NCBI GenBank assembly: GCA_947652605.1
Contig: OX393576.1
Coordinates: 50,072,966 to 50,136,965 of the forward strand
Source: Elmis aenea
Lineage: Eukaryota > Arthropoda > Insecta > Coleoptera > Elmidae
Reading direction: 5' to 3'
DNA length: 64,000 nt
The position numbers and the translations under genes were made by a program. This document shows positions 33,740 to 46,000 of this stretch, piece after piece (the stretch's first letter is position 1; every line of letters begins with the position of its first letter). Below the pieces are notes generated by a model. The model worked only from the letters and a program-made list of their open reading frames with translations. It had not been told where the DNA came from and did no database searches.

Positions 33740-34500
33740 ATAAATCCCTAATTATGCCAAAATTGGCTCTACAATAATTGTATGTATATATTTAGATTAA
33801 GTCATTAGCAGTGCTAAAATACTAATAAACAATACGTCAACATTACTTGGACTAACTATTAAATATATTATCAAATACCTACTACTTTTTAAATACCGAT
33901 TAAGGACTGTGCAATCTAGCGAAAATTATAAAAAACTTGTTTTTTTTCTGACATTTGTAAGTATATAAGGCGGATTTTTTCGGGGAAGAAAATTGGATTT
34001 CCTATTAAATTAGCTCCATTAACCGCGTCTCGTAACCTTCTTTGCAGCTTTTAATGAACTTTACTACTCAAGCTAATCTGCCCAAGTTAAATCCAGCATA
34101 AATTTAGCAGATATTATTTATTCATGCACTTTATATTTCAGGGACTTATACGTACAAAATTTTATAATACAATATTTTCAAGATAAAAGATCTACATTGT
34201 TAAAAAATTATTTCAAACAAATTACGAAGTAAATTGTGTCGTTTTTTTAAATCGTATATTTGATTTGTTTGATTTAAAGTGGAGTTCGTGAACGACACAC
34301 ATTAAACATCGGTCGGCCGCTTGCAGCTAGCGAATTTCAAAGCACCATTTAATTAAATACTTGTTTTTTCATAATAGAAACAAAAATACTGCATCGAACT
34401 AATTAAATTTGCTATTATAGTGATGCAACGTGCAAAGAGCTACTTTTTGACAATTGAATTCCACAGCTAATTTACTCTATTGTTCGTCACAATAAATATT
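33740..34500. other. Unassigned DNA
   Basis: No gene was found. A short GC-richer patch around 34300-34335 contains GGTCGGCCGCTTGCAGCTAG, with no evident structure. Confidence 0.4.
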
Positions 34501-34504
34501 ATGA

Positions 34505-34846
34505 AATAGTTATTTATGTATCAAGGCCAAAAAGTACGTTTTGGCCGAGGTGCATATTACATTTTTTGTGCGATCGAATTAAAAACAATTTAAATTTTTA
34601 GTAATTTTCAAAATTTTAGGTAAGAAACTACGTGACATTCTTTTACTGACAGATGACGGCGTATGTACTGCATTACCGGCTCTCTCCTTAGCAACGGCCG
34701 TAAAAGTTACTTTTTCGACCGTTGCAAAGGGTAACGGCCTGAAAAGTAACTTTTACGGCCGTTGCTAAGGATAAGGCCGGTAATGCAGTACTTTATGGTT
34801 GCTAACGCGTCCGTCAAACAGCTTTTTCTAGTACGATCGCACAAAA
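34505..34846 (-). mobile_element. Rep-P palindromic GC-rich repeat, copy 1
   Basis: This copy is inverted relative to the other two. Both ends carry a TTTTTGTGCGATCG motif in opposite orientation; an outer extension runs to AATAGTTATTTATG. The centre (34665-34791) is a 127-base palindrome built from TTAGCAACGGCCGTAAAAG units. There is no coding potential. Confidence 0.85.
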
Positions 34847-35092
34847 ATAATTGTGTGTAACATCATTACTCGTGTCTGCGCAAATCGCAACTTATTTAAG
34901 CACATTATTAATTTTTGCAAATCAAGTAAGTGTTTGGCAGTGGCGCAAAAACGTAAATTTTGTTGTGTGAAGTTCAGAAAATACAGGATGTTTCCTGATT
35001 GATTAAACACATTTTTATTTTTAACTTTTCCGACATGGTCGTTGACTCGAAAACGGGAAAAAATCTTCTACATAATTTAGACCAGCGTTTCC

Positions 35093-35230
35093 AAAATAGT
35101 GGGTCGCAACCCGCCACCGGGCCAGAAAAGCAAAATGCCTGGTCGCAAGAAGAAACAGCATTATACCCAGGGCTGTGGAGTCGGAGTCGGAGTCGGAGTT
35201 TAGAAGAAATTTCAACTTTAATGGCTCGGG
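35093..35230 (+). mobile_element. Two truncated hAT MITE left ends
   Basis: CAGCGTTTCCAAAATAGTGG with CGGGCC motifs at 35093-35150 matches the left end of the complete element at 46786-47072. CAGGGCTGTGGAGTCGGAGT with TCGGAG triplication at 35168-35200 is another widespread hAT-type start. Neither has its opposite end nearby. Confidence 0.65.
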
Positions 35231-35959
35231 CGTATTCAGCAAAATTCGAGGGGTAACTCCACCCTTTCAATGCCGAGACGTGATGTTGTGGTTCTGAAGT
35301 AGTTCTCCGCGAACGAAGCTAATTTTATTGTCGCGTATACCTAGTCGCGCCCAAAAAAACGCGCCAGTGGGTTATGACCCTTAAACTACAAATTTAAAAA
35401 AATACATGAAAAACAAAAACTGTGGTTACCACAACAGAAAACGAAAGGCACGACATCATACTAGAAATTGAAACAGATAGATAGCTTTAAACATTTAGCA
35501 GCGATCATCGTTGTCTTCTGGGATCCCAGCCCATTTAAATATATTTTATAATTCCCGGGAAATACTTATTGTCTCGGGATACTGGGATATTTGAAAAAAA
35601 TTATTTTTGTTTATTTTGTGTTAAGATCTTTGCAATATAATACTATCTATCATAATTTATCATAATTTATTAGAAATATCTTAACTAACATTAAATTATG
35701 ATAAAATTTAATTTCTATTTAAACATAATTTTTCTGCTTTAGAGTAGGTAATAAATTATGTACACCCGTAGTATGCATAAGGAAACTCGGTCTCCATGAC
35801 AAAGTTTAAATCATCAAAATATGTTTACAGTTTTGTTTTTGTGTACCCTGGTAATGCGAAGCAATATACCTAGCTTATAATTTAAATTTGAATAATAAAA
35901 ACGATATATCTGCTGCTAGATGCTCTCAAGACAATTTCACCCACATAAATAGAGACTAA

Positions 35960-37488
35960 AGCTGCGTTCACATAGAAAAGTATTGTATTGTTAGCGTAAG
36001 CAAAGTTAAGTATACGAATATCAAATGATAGCGTTCACATAAGCAAAGTAGTGGAATTGCGTTGTAAGCCGCGTGGTAGCGACTCGCAAGGTCCAACCTT
36101 CTTGCAATACCCCATAACAAGAATCAATCACAGTGATCTACGGATTAACCCTGCGTATGCGCGTGGAAATCGCCATTAGTGTACAGTGTGGTCTATTTTC
36201 GATGCCCATACAGGGTATCTCGGTTATTATCAGAGATAGAAAAAAAGTAAATACATAAACTCGATTTATTTTTTCGAGAGAAATTTATTGCCGTAAACAT
36301 ATTTTTAATATCTTTTTTAATTTTCGAAATATAGCCAAAAACCGATTTTTGGCACTTTTCAAAAATGTTAAATATCTCGTTTAAACGAGAAGATAGAAAA
36401 AAACTTTAAAGACATTTTTCGCATGATTTTTTGTGCTTAATAAGATAGCGATGTTCAATTGTTTTTTACTCATATTAATACCGATATATTACACCTAACT
36501 TTCTTATTTTAAATGGCAACCATAGGCAAATTACATATTTTTGAAAAGCGCAAAAAATAAGCTTTCGATTCATGTCAAAGCCAACTATGGTTGTAATTTA
36601 AAATAAGAAAGTTAGGTGTAATATATCAATATTTGTATGAGTAAAAAAAAATTGAGCATCGCCATCTTATTAAGGACAAAAAACCATGCAAAAAATGTCT
36701 TTAAAGTTTTTTTCTATCTTCTCGTTTAAACGAGATATTTAACATTTTTGAAAAGAGCCAAAAATGGTGTTGGCTTAATTTCGAGTATCAAAAAAGACAT
36801 CAAAAATGTTAAATATCTCGCTTAAACGAAAAGATAGAGAAAAACTTTAAAGACATTTTTTGCATGGTTTTTTGTCCTTAATAAGATGGCGATGTTCAAT
36901 TTTTTTTTACTCATACAAATATTGATATATTACACCTAATTTTCTTATTTTAAATGACAACCATAGTTGGCTTTGACATGAATCGAAAGCTTATTTTTTG
37001 CGTTTTTCAAAAATATATAATTTCCCTATGGTTGCCATTTAAAATAAGAAAGTTAGGTGCAATATATCGGCATTGATATAAGTAAAAAACAATTGAATAT
37101 CGCTATCTTATTAAGCACAAAAAATCATGCGAAAAATGTCTTTAAAGTTTTTTTCTATCTTCTCGTTTAAACGAGATATTTAACATTTTTGAAAAGTGCC
37201 AAAAATCGGTTTTTGGCTATATTTCGAAAATTAAAAAAGATATCAAAAATCTGTTTACGGCAATAAATTTCTCTCGAAAAAATAAATCGAGTTTATGTAT
37301 TTAGTTTTTTTCTATCTCTGATAATAACCGAGATACCCTGTATGGGCATCGAAAATAGACCACCCTGTACAAACACCACAATACCTCTTCTATGTGAACG
37401 CTAGGTACTCCTGCAAGCACGTTACAATACATTTTATTACACTACAAAACTACAATACAATGCAATACTTTTCTATGTGAACGCAGCT
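35960..37488. mobile_element. Harbinger-like MITE, TAA target site
   Basis: Inverted termini of 26 identical bases begin AGCTGCGTTCACATAGAAAA. The trinucleotide TAA flanks both sides (35957-35959 and 37489-37491), as is usual for PIF/Harbinger elements. Additional GTTCACAT/ATGTGAAC motifs lie inside both ends. The centre is occupied by a TA-flanked palindrome. Confidence 0.85.
36184..37367. mobile_element. Mariner-type MITE forming a palindrome of palindromes
   Basis: The termini CAGTGTGGTCTATTTTCGAT and, inverted, CAGGGTGGTCTATTTTCGAT are flanked by TA. The whole left half (36184-36775) is near-complementary to the right half. Each half is itself partly palindromic, so AAATATCTCG-TTAAACGA-AAGATAGA occurs four times in alternating orientation (about 36370, 36727, 36810 and 37160). 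No transposase is present. Confidence 0.9.
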
Positions 37489-37864
37489 TAAGAGAGCACT
37501 TTATGCAGGACTTTCTTTTAATAAATTAAGAATAAGACCGAAGCATAAGTTCACCCTTATTTTCTTAAATCACATTTCAAAAATTCTAAAATTTATATTA
37601 CATGTTGTGTTCATATGAAATGTATGTTTTTCTTACCAACATTATTATAATATTTATAATAATCATGGAGCAAAATGTAATACATATGTGACTAGTATAG
37701 TTGTACTTAAGTAGGTACCTACATAATAAATCGCTCCCTTCCTTCTTCGGGTTATTTATTTCAAAATATTGACATCATTTATCACATCCCGGAAAAAAGA
37801 CCAAATTATTCCCGGAATCCCGAGACAAGCACAATTTTCAATTATGAGAAACCCCAATCGAGAG

Positions 37865-38445
37865 TAATGGAGGGATGTACAAGGAAATAAGTAAAGAAAA
37901 CTGGAAATGTTGAGGGAACATTTAACAGCTTAAGAGCAACATTTTTTTGTAAAGATGGAAAACCCAAAAGGAACAAATGTATAAATGGTAAAAAAGATTG
38001 TAGCTCTAACGCTTTTATACGAATGTGAAACGTGGACACTCTCAAACAGAAATAGTAGCGGTGTAAATGCAGCAGAAATACCATTTCTAATGGATATTGA
38101 AGAAAAAACAAAAAAAAAATAGGATCAGAAATGTTACATTAAAAACAGTTAAAGATAAAAGCAGTAAAAACAAAAATGCAAAAAAGACAGCAAGGTTGGC
38201 TGGGTCATATTTTTAGAATAAACAAAGAAAGGTTAAACAGAGAAGCTTATAATATAAAGCAAGGGCACAACAACTAAAAAATCGGGCAAGACGATGTTCA
38301 TAAAGCTGCTACGGATAAAAAAATCAGATGGAAAGGAATAAAACAGTGTGCACTGGGCAGAAAAATGTGGAAAACCAACATCAACATAACGTAACTCAAC
38401 AGTCCCTGTCCTGACTGTAGGAGAATTGAGGACTAAATAAAAAAA
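37865..38445 (+). pseudogene. RTE/CR1-type LINE 3' fragment
   Basis: Across shifting frames the translation gives KEISKRTGN...TFNSLRATFF, LLYECETWTLSNRN and AEIPFLMDIEEKTKKK, then QGWLGHIFRINKERL-like text and an RGRPRK-like basic end. This order (kIxxRI, LLYGSETWT, F-R-ExxTKRD, GHvxRMxxxR) is the well-known C-terminus of LINE endonuclease/reverse-transcriptase proteins. The catalytic reverse-transcriptase motif lies upstream and is absent. Stops and frame changes are frequent. The clade assignment is tentative. Confidence 0.75.
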
Positions 38446-38769
38446 AAACTTTCATAGAAATGTTTACTTTCCGTTAACGTTAAAAAAATATCTAAATTCT
38501 CATCATAATGTAAATTTTTTAAATATTATTTGAAACAAATTTGCTTCACAGTTAACTAGATAATGTGTTAAAATGTTTGTTATTGTTTTAAACATTCGCA
38601 CTTTTGTCAGTAAGTTATTAACTGTGGTTAATTGTTCCAGTGGTTTTATATATTTCATTTAATTTTGGCTAACTTTGCTAATTTAATCGACTCTGTAAAT
38701 CTTATAATAACAAAGTTACCCATTGTCACCCTATAGATATAAATTGAGTATTATACACAATAATTTCTT

Positions 38770-39010
38770 TTTGTTGGAACGCTTGTGCAAATGTTAACTG
38801 TTGCTGGTGATGGATGTGCCGGCGGGAAATGTATCAGCCTCATATCGGTCGCATTTATTCATAGGCGCGGAATCGCATTTGTGTGTCCAAGTGATTGGAT
38901 CAATCCAATCTCTTTCGCCGCTATCTATCCTCTTCGGCTCTATCTTCACATTAGCATTCCACCCCACAGTCGTTCGCGTCACTCTCCAAATTACATAACA
39001 AAATATATAA
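38770..39010. promoter_or_regulatory. GC-richer candidate regulatory block
   Basis: This non-repetitive stretch stands out by GC and CpG. It contains the palindrome GATTGGATCAATCCAATC near 38894 and TTTATTCATA and CTATCTATC motifs, the sort of homeodomain- and GATA-like sites found in enhancers. The overlapping open frames in three phases have no protein family. The regulatory role is speculation from composition. Confidence 0.25.
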
Positions 39011-39461
39011 AGCGAACAGTTTGTATTTTTAAATGCACGTTTTTTTCATTTTCTTTCTAATTTCATTCAAAAACATTTGCACTTAAGTTAAATCAAACTT
39101 AAACGTAGTGAATCGGCAATAGATGATGTATCAATACCTTTTCCGAATTAAAACCTTATTTATTTTAAATATGCAAACGTGAATAAATATGGTGTATCGA
39201 TATAGCGTACATATTTGAATTATTTTGATGTTACTGTAACAACAATTCAATATTTGCGGAATATGTTATTTTTAGATCGATGTGTAAATAATGTTCGCGT
39301 TTTTACAAAACGAAATATACCCTTTCCATGTACATATTGAAGTGTGCATACCTTTTTAAATCCACAGTATAAATTCACACCTAGGTTTCAAAATAAGCAT
39401 TGTAGGTTATAGGTATTACAAAAAAATAAACCGGGTGTAACTGAGCTCTGGTACACACCTG

Positions 39462-40175
39462 CATAAATTGAATTTCATTATGTAAACAAGTTTCCGAAAA
39501 ACGTTTTTGTAAATTTAAATTGACATTTAGATTACTTTAATCGATTTTGAAGGTTGCAGAATCAGTTTTTAAACAAAAAGTATTTTTTTTTAAATAACGA
39601 TAGTGGTACACAGGATTATTTAAAAATTAAAAACATAATATTTTGACGAATTCAACAATGCCAATAACTTCTTTTTGTGTTGAATAGCTGCTTTAAAGAC
39701 TTAAAATATTATAATCACTAATTAAGATATCCTGTAAATTATATATAATGTGCTTAATTGCGACTAGTTATTACGAAAATTTTTAAATTTGTAATTAAAT
39801 AAATATGGTAGTTAAACCTATACTGTGGTTAAACATAAAACAACGATAATTGGTTCTGCTGCAGTTAGGCACAGTGTACTGCAATTAATGAGATATCTTA
39901 ACAAGTTTTTATAATATTCTAAGTCTTTGAAGCAGCCATCCAACACATTTATTTATAAGTTATTGGTTTTGTTGAATTTGTCAAAAAAAAACTCTTTTTA
40001 AATCACCGCGTGTACCAATATAATTCCTTTTGAAAAATTGACATTTTGTCAAAAAACCGATTTTTCAACCTTCAAAGCCTATTAAAGTAACCTATATGTC
40101 AAATAAAATTTACAAAAACGTTTTTCGGACACTTTTTGACAATAAAAATCAATTTATTCAGGTCACAGTGCACTT
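39462..40175. mobile_element. Foldback repeat
   Basis: The arms share CCGAAAAACGTTTTTGTAAA, TTTGAAGGTTG, CTTTAAT, AAGTCTTT(A/G)AAGCAGC and CAAT/ATTG blocks in opposite orientation (39480-39750 with 39880-40150). No coding frame and no certain target duplication. Confidence 0.7.
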
Positions 40176-40199
40176 AATAAAAAAATAAATTTTGGTCCA

Positions 40200-43100
40200 A
40201 AACTGTTTGAGGTTATAAAAATTAACGAAAATGGTGCAGTTTTATCTAATATTGCTTCCTCTTTCCAAAATTGTAAAAATATATCGGGTGTTCCATTTGA
40301 AATAATAAAGTTAGGGTCATTTCCGGCAAAACCGAAAGTGCAAAAATAGTGTACATCTGTTTAAATAATCTGGATTTCTTACCCATATCATATGTATAAA
40401 ATTTTAAGTACCTACCATAAATCAAAACCTAAAAACAAGAAGAGGTTGTACTCTCAGAACTCAGTAGGTATATTAAAATAAGTACTTTAAATTTATTATG
40501 TATTGTATTATATTACTTATGCATTTTTTTCACAGCAAATTAGACACAAAAGTCCTTCTTTGGTCTTGTAATTAAATACAGGGTGTTTCACAAATATTCT
40601 CACAATTAGTATCGCTGAAAATTTTATAAAACTTGAGTTTAGTTTAAATTGGTCCTCTACGTTTTGGATATCTTTAACAAATCCCAAATCAGCAGAAAAT
40701 AAAAAAAAAACGAAAAACACGATATCACATTTTCTAAAATATCTTCTTCGTTTTCGGGCATAAATTGATAATAATCAGTTTATTTTATATTGCATAATAA
40801 ATTATTAAATCTGGTAGTAGTCTTTGTTTTCCTATATTGTTTCAAATGTCGATAGTCAACGTCAACGTCTTCATTTCTTACAGACACCGCATTTGATTTT
40901 CACATCAATATATGGAAAATCAAATTTCAAACACAACCATGTATTACAAATAGTTTTTAGTTTGTAAAAATGTTTGAAATTATAAGAAATACAAAAGTTG
41001 TCTGAGGCTCAAAATATTTAAAGAGATATAATAAATAAACGCTTATTTTCATTCTTCCCGGTCTATTATACAAAATTTATTGAGTAAACTGTAATAAATT
41101 TAACTCCAACTGCTAAAAAAATGTGAAAGACAGGATAAAAATTGATTTTAACGCTTACTTTTGGCACAATTTAGAGTATCTCAAATTTAAAAACAAATTT
41201 AAATCAACTTATTGTTCTACCCATTTTTGTTTGTTAAACTGGTTTTGTAAATTAAGTGTAAAAAAAATATAAACACCAGCTGTATAGCTAAATCCGAAAA
41301 TGTACTTTTAAAATCAAAGGAACACCATTGAGTGCTAATAAAAGAACCATTTTTGTCACTTACGCCTAAGACAAAAAATTCTAAGATATGGACATGAAAA
41401 AATTCCCTATCAAATTTTATTATCCTGTAAATTGTGCAAAACTGTTGAGATATAAGTTGTGGCACTTTTTGGAAGTAGGTAAACAGTAGAAGGGCAATCA
41501 TATGGTTTACAGCCAGTAATAAAGTACTACCGTATTAATCTTATTAGTCTTGAGCTACAATTAGCTAACATATGCACATTTTATTGCTTCATAATAGTTT
41601 AAACAATCCGTTAGATTTTACTATTTACATCTTAGGTAATAGTGAAGTTAAATTACATATCAAAACAAACATTAATTGGTTATTTAAATATTGTCGCTGC
41701 TTGTTAACGTTTTAAAACTAAAATTTTTGTTTGATAAAATTCTCGCTATTAAAAAGCTTTTAATATTTTTTTTTAACCGTATAACTTTATTGTTGAGTCA
41801 TAGAAAGTTTTTTGTACTGTTAACGAAATCAGTTTGAATATGTAATTTTATATCTTTAAGTAAATATGTCATACTGCGTAACTTTCTTTTTATGTTTCTT
41901 TAGTTTCAATTCGTGCCGATTCATAAGTAGAAATTCTTTTTTTATTTTTGTAAAGTGGTTCATGTTGTTCGTAACTTTACGTGTTTAATCAAAACATAGA
42001 TTCCTAACGACGCTTCATAAAAAATATACTATTCTTCCATAGATTTTTTCGACCTAATTTAGCCAAACATTAGCTTGTCCAGCGTGGCCTAAATCGCGTA
42101 ATGTCCAATAACAGATTAAAAGTTACCCCATAAGTATCTAATAAACATTTTTGTAACTGTCTATAAAGCATTTTGAAAGCATAATACAACTATTTAAACA
42201 GTTTTAAAACTGATAAATAATTGATATATTTGAGCGATTCATTTGTGTGTGTGAATAAGTTACATTAAAGATCTTTTTTATGAAACATTTCTTGTAAAAA
42301 TATTTAGTGGCATTATATGTAGCTCTCTTATGGATTTTAAAATGTGGATCATGTCTTTAATAGTTTTTATGAAAACTATAAGTAATCTTTTAATTTAATT
42401 TACATGTATAAGTGCTTTTAAAATAGTTTTAAGTAAACAAAAATAGAAAAATATCTATAACTCTGCATCTAACCATACATATTTTTTTTTAGTTTGTGTA
42501 ATATATATAAATTAAATACCAAGCAATTGTCGTAAAAATGTTGTGGTTAATTAAATAATTAAGTAGATACTGTTTCCTTTAACGTATTTTAGGAATTTTC
42601 CCATGGGAAAATCAACGTAGGACTTGCATACACAAAACTTTTTGTTTCGAAGTTTACTGAGAGCACAAAATCACTTAACATTTTCAACCCCTCGTTCGTA
42701 TAAAAACGCTTGTGGAGTATCCAACCACAGGCAACCGGAAACATCGTCTGTCCGTTTCCATCAGAATAACTCGTCAAGACATTACGAGTTATTTCCCGTT
42801 TGAAATGTCGTTCGCTTTTGTTAGTCTGACATCGAAGTTCATCATCATGACGAAGCTGCAATCTGTGTTCACATTATCGTTACATTTTTCCGGAATGCAG
42901 AGAAAAATATTACGAAGACGAGTTTTCTTGGCGTGTTGGCCGCAAAAAATCGAAGATAAATCGAAGTGACGCGTTCAACTAGTATCGAAAAGTTGAGATA
43001 TCCAAAGTAGAGTTATCCCACCGTCACCATTGCTTTAGTCAAATCGTTTTTAAAAACAAAAACAAACAACAGCAATATTTTAGTTTCAGTTAGTATCACT

Positions 43101-43585
43101 AAACAATATGCAATTTCGCAAAACTGTCTTTGTGAATCGTTTAATACAGCACAAATTTAAAAACATAAGACATGAGGCTAAATTCTTAATTTAATTAAGC
43201 GTTCCATAATATTTAATATAATAATTAAAAATCACTCGCGTTTTTTGAAAAAAAAAAATTCTGTCAAACGCTAATTTTCACAAACGGAAATCAATCGTCA
43301 ATAATTTTATTAAAATGAAGTCAAACAATAAACATATTCAATTTGTTAATATTTTTATCATTATGAAGAAAATGTTTACCCATTTGATAATGTAGTGCAG
43401 TCTCTGTAACGTGAACTAATTGTGATGTTCACCGTTTCGAGGAATACACGTTATTGAATAGCTAGTTCTTGGAACTGATTTAACGCTGAGGACTAATAAA
43501 CACTGGCCATCCCCTGGAGCAGCGCATATTAAAACAACTAAATATTAAATTATATAACTTATACGTGCTAGAAAAGTTATTCTCT
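40200..43585. other. Unassigned DNA with MITE termini and a GC-richer block
   Basis: ATCGGGTGTTCCATTTGAA (40283) and TACAGGGTGTTTCAC (40579) look like ends of TA-flanked MITEs whose partners were not found. 42580-42970 is GC-richer and carries overlapping open frames on both strands (85 and 90 codons) without recognisable motifs. Such mirror-image frames usually reflect composition, not genes. Confidence 0.4.
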
Positions 43586-43589
43586 CTTT

Positions 43590-46000
43590 AGATGTTTCCT
43601 ACAGGCGTTGCATTTTTTTCACGTGAAACGTTCGTTTTCCCTGGTATTAGCTACCAGTACAAGTCTGTTATGTCAGCATTATGCAACCGATCATGGGTAA
43701 AATTTGACTCCTCAATTCTATTTGCAAGTTTTTGTAAAAAGGTAGTAGCTAGCTCTGGTTGTGAAGATAATTTTTCTCCAGTAACAGCCAGAAAACGTTT
43801 ACCATGCCAATTCTTACATTTTTTAAACCATCTTGAGCTGGCGAAAATGTATGTAAATTTCCTCAAATCTTCCCATAAAACAATTTAGCTTCCTCTTTCA
43901 AAGTAACACCACTTATTGGCAGAGACTGAGAACGGAAAGAAAACGAAAACGTTAAACGACATTAACCGACATTTTTTTAAGAACGGAAACGAAACGAAAT
44001 TATTATTTTTCGTTCAAGAACGAAAACGATATAAATATTTTCCAAAACCGGTTTTATCACTATTTAAATTTTATTTGTTAAACACAAACGCGAATTTACC
44101 TGTTATGCTGGGGAGACACCCACGAGGCAGTAAAAATCTCACTTTAAATAAGTGAGCTTTACTTTTCTCCATATACATATATGTATTAACAATTTATTGT
44201 TTATACTTGCATTTTCGTGTAACACATGTAAAGGTACAGATATTTTCTCTTTCTAATTTGTTGATTGGATTATCAATATAGAATATACACTTGATTGGAT
44301 ATAATATTATAAATGTGTATGTTTTATTTGCGTTTTGAGTTAATAAAAGTAAAATTTATTCTTAATTCGCAAAGGACTAATGTAAAAGAAGATTTATTGG
44401 AAGATGTGTTGCTATAATAGTAAGGTTGAATGGAATGTGAAAATGTACAAACTTTTAAGTTTGAGTATGTTTCATGTTTATTTTTTATAAATTAATAATG
44501 TGTGTTTTATTTGCGTTTAGAGTTATTAATACTCGATTTTACAACAAGAGATAAAAATCGTTCGGGAGATTTGCTCACTCGCCGCTTTGCGGCTAGTGAA
44601 TAAATCTCACCTCACGAAAAAAACTGATTTCATCTCGAGTCGTAAATGCTATTTATTCTACGAATTTAAAATTATATTATAGAACGAAAGTTAATGTAAA
44701 CGAACTAAATGACAATTATTATGTATAAAGTATTAATTAATCATTTCATTTCCATAGCGACACCACCACACTGACATTGACATAAATAAAATTATAACCT
44801 GCAAACGAAATATATTTAATATTAATTTTTGTACCATTTTAAGGCTTTTATATAAAATGCTACATTAAAATTAAATTATTTGATAAGAATATTATATATT
44901 ATTAAATATTTATTTTGAGTTTAAGTTAAAAAACATCGTAAACTTTACAATTTGATTTTGACATTGACAGTGACATTATTTTCGCCACTAGTGGCGAAAG
45001 TAAAACTTTTATGTAGGGTAGGCAGTGAGAAAATGACAACTTTAATTTACATAAATAGAAAAAAGTTAATTTTTATATCCTTTTATATTTATAAAATTCA
45101 TGGAAACATTTAGTGAATTATCCAGTTAAATTAATTCTTTTGTATTTTTAACTAATTACAGCAGGATCTAATTTAATTCAAATGCATAGATTTTTAGTAC
45201 TAAAAAAAATTTAAAACAGCACTTGCTATATTTTTATATATTTAGGTAAAGATCGTGTGTACAATTTAAACTAATCGTTGTGTTTTTGCACCTTACGGGT
45301 GTTATACTAAATAAAATGTTTAAATGTTAATGTGTTTAACTATTTGGTAAATTTAATATGGCGGCAATTCGCCAGTCTAGAATATGCCGTCCGTGAGCAT
45401 CAAAACCGTCGTCGTCGTTTATAATTTAGCGGAGACGCAAATATTGTTATAGTATTAATAGAGGGTTGTAGTAACTTGAAAAAAAAATTAAAGTCGATTT
45501 TTTGACGACAAAACTGAAAAACCGATTATAACCGTTAAAAATTTCGGTTCACGAAAACGAAAAAGAAATTTTATGGGTGGAAACGAAAAGAACGAAAACG
45601 ATATATTTCGTTTTCGTTCCGAAGACAAACGATCGAATTTGTTTCCGTTTTTAGTCCCTGCTTATTGGAGCATTTCGTTCTCTTTGTCGTAAAAACCATT
45701 TATAGATTTTTTTTCCATCCTGGTAGGTTCTAAAGTTCACAGAGATTTTCATTTTCCTGGTCCAAAAAATGTAATAGCAACTGTTGAGGCAACGTTTGCT
45801 GCTTCCTCTTTAAGAGCACCTACGGTGGTTTTGGCTATTCCGTTTTTTTTTTTTTGACAAAGTAGTCACTCCACGTCCGTCCTTTATCTCTGATAAAAGT
45901 TGCACGTTTTTTCTAACGTAAGTTAAATTCGCTTTTTAGACGCTATAATCACTGTAATACATGCAACACGCATGTTCAAAGTTTGGATTGATATTATGCA
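43590..46000 (-). pseudogene. Tigger/Jerky-like transposase relic split by a hAT
   Basis: Read on the minus strand, the part right of the hAT (about 45661-45760) encodes KIYKWFLRQRERNAPI. Crossing the excised element with one target copy continues in frame to SGVTLKEEAKLFYGKI. After a frame change follow SSRWFKKCKNWHGK, VTGEKLS and LHNADITDLYW (43651-43830), then IPGKTNVSREKNATP. The order WF...ISGxxLxEkA...FKxRHG...SGEKLS...YNADETGLYW is the N-terminal CENP-B/HTH part of Tigger/Jerky transposases leading to the first catalytic Asp region. Here the usual DETG reads DITD. No later catalytic motifs were found. Confidence 0.8.
43920..45660. mobile_element. Non-autonomous hAT element, perfect 8-bp target duplication
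   Basis: The ends are CAGAGACTGAGAACGGAAA and, inverted, CAGGGACTAAAAACGGAAA. CTTATTGG flanks both sides (43912-43919 and 45661-45668). ACGAAAACGATATA-type motifs repeat inside both ends. The 1.7-kb body has no transposase; it holds a strong small hairpin at 44565-44607 (GATTTGCTCACTCGCCGC...). The insertion split an old Tigger gene. Confidence 0.93.

Larger units (their letters stand above)
35515..37855. mobile_element. Rep-G element, copy 2, carrying a nested MITE pair
   Basis: The body is collinear with 3509-5273 up to 35959, breaks at a Harbinger-like insertion, and resumes at 37489 with CACTTTATGCAGGACTTTC and TAAATTAAGAATAAGACC. The right end, read inverted, is GGGGTTTCTCATAATTG. The left end is poorly defined. 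It supplies the empty site for the MITE at 4115-4756. Confidence 0.65.

Noticed and set aside
42589..42969. Overlapping 90- and 85-codon frames in a GC-richer block
   Set aside because: Opposite-strand frames mirror each other and neither shows a family motif; kept only as part of an unassigned block.
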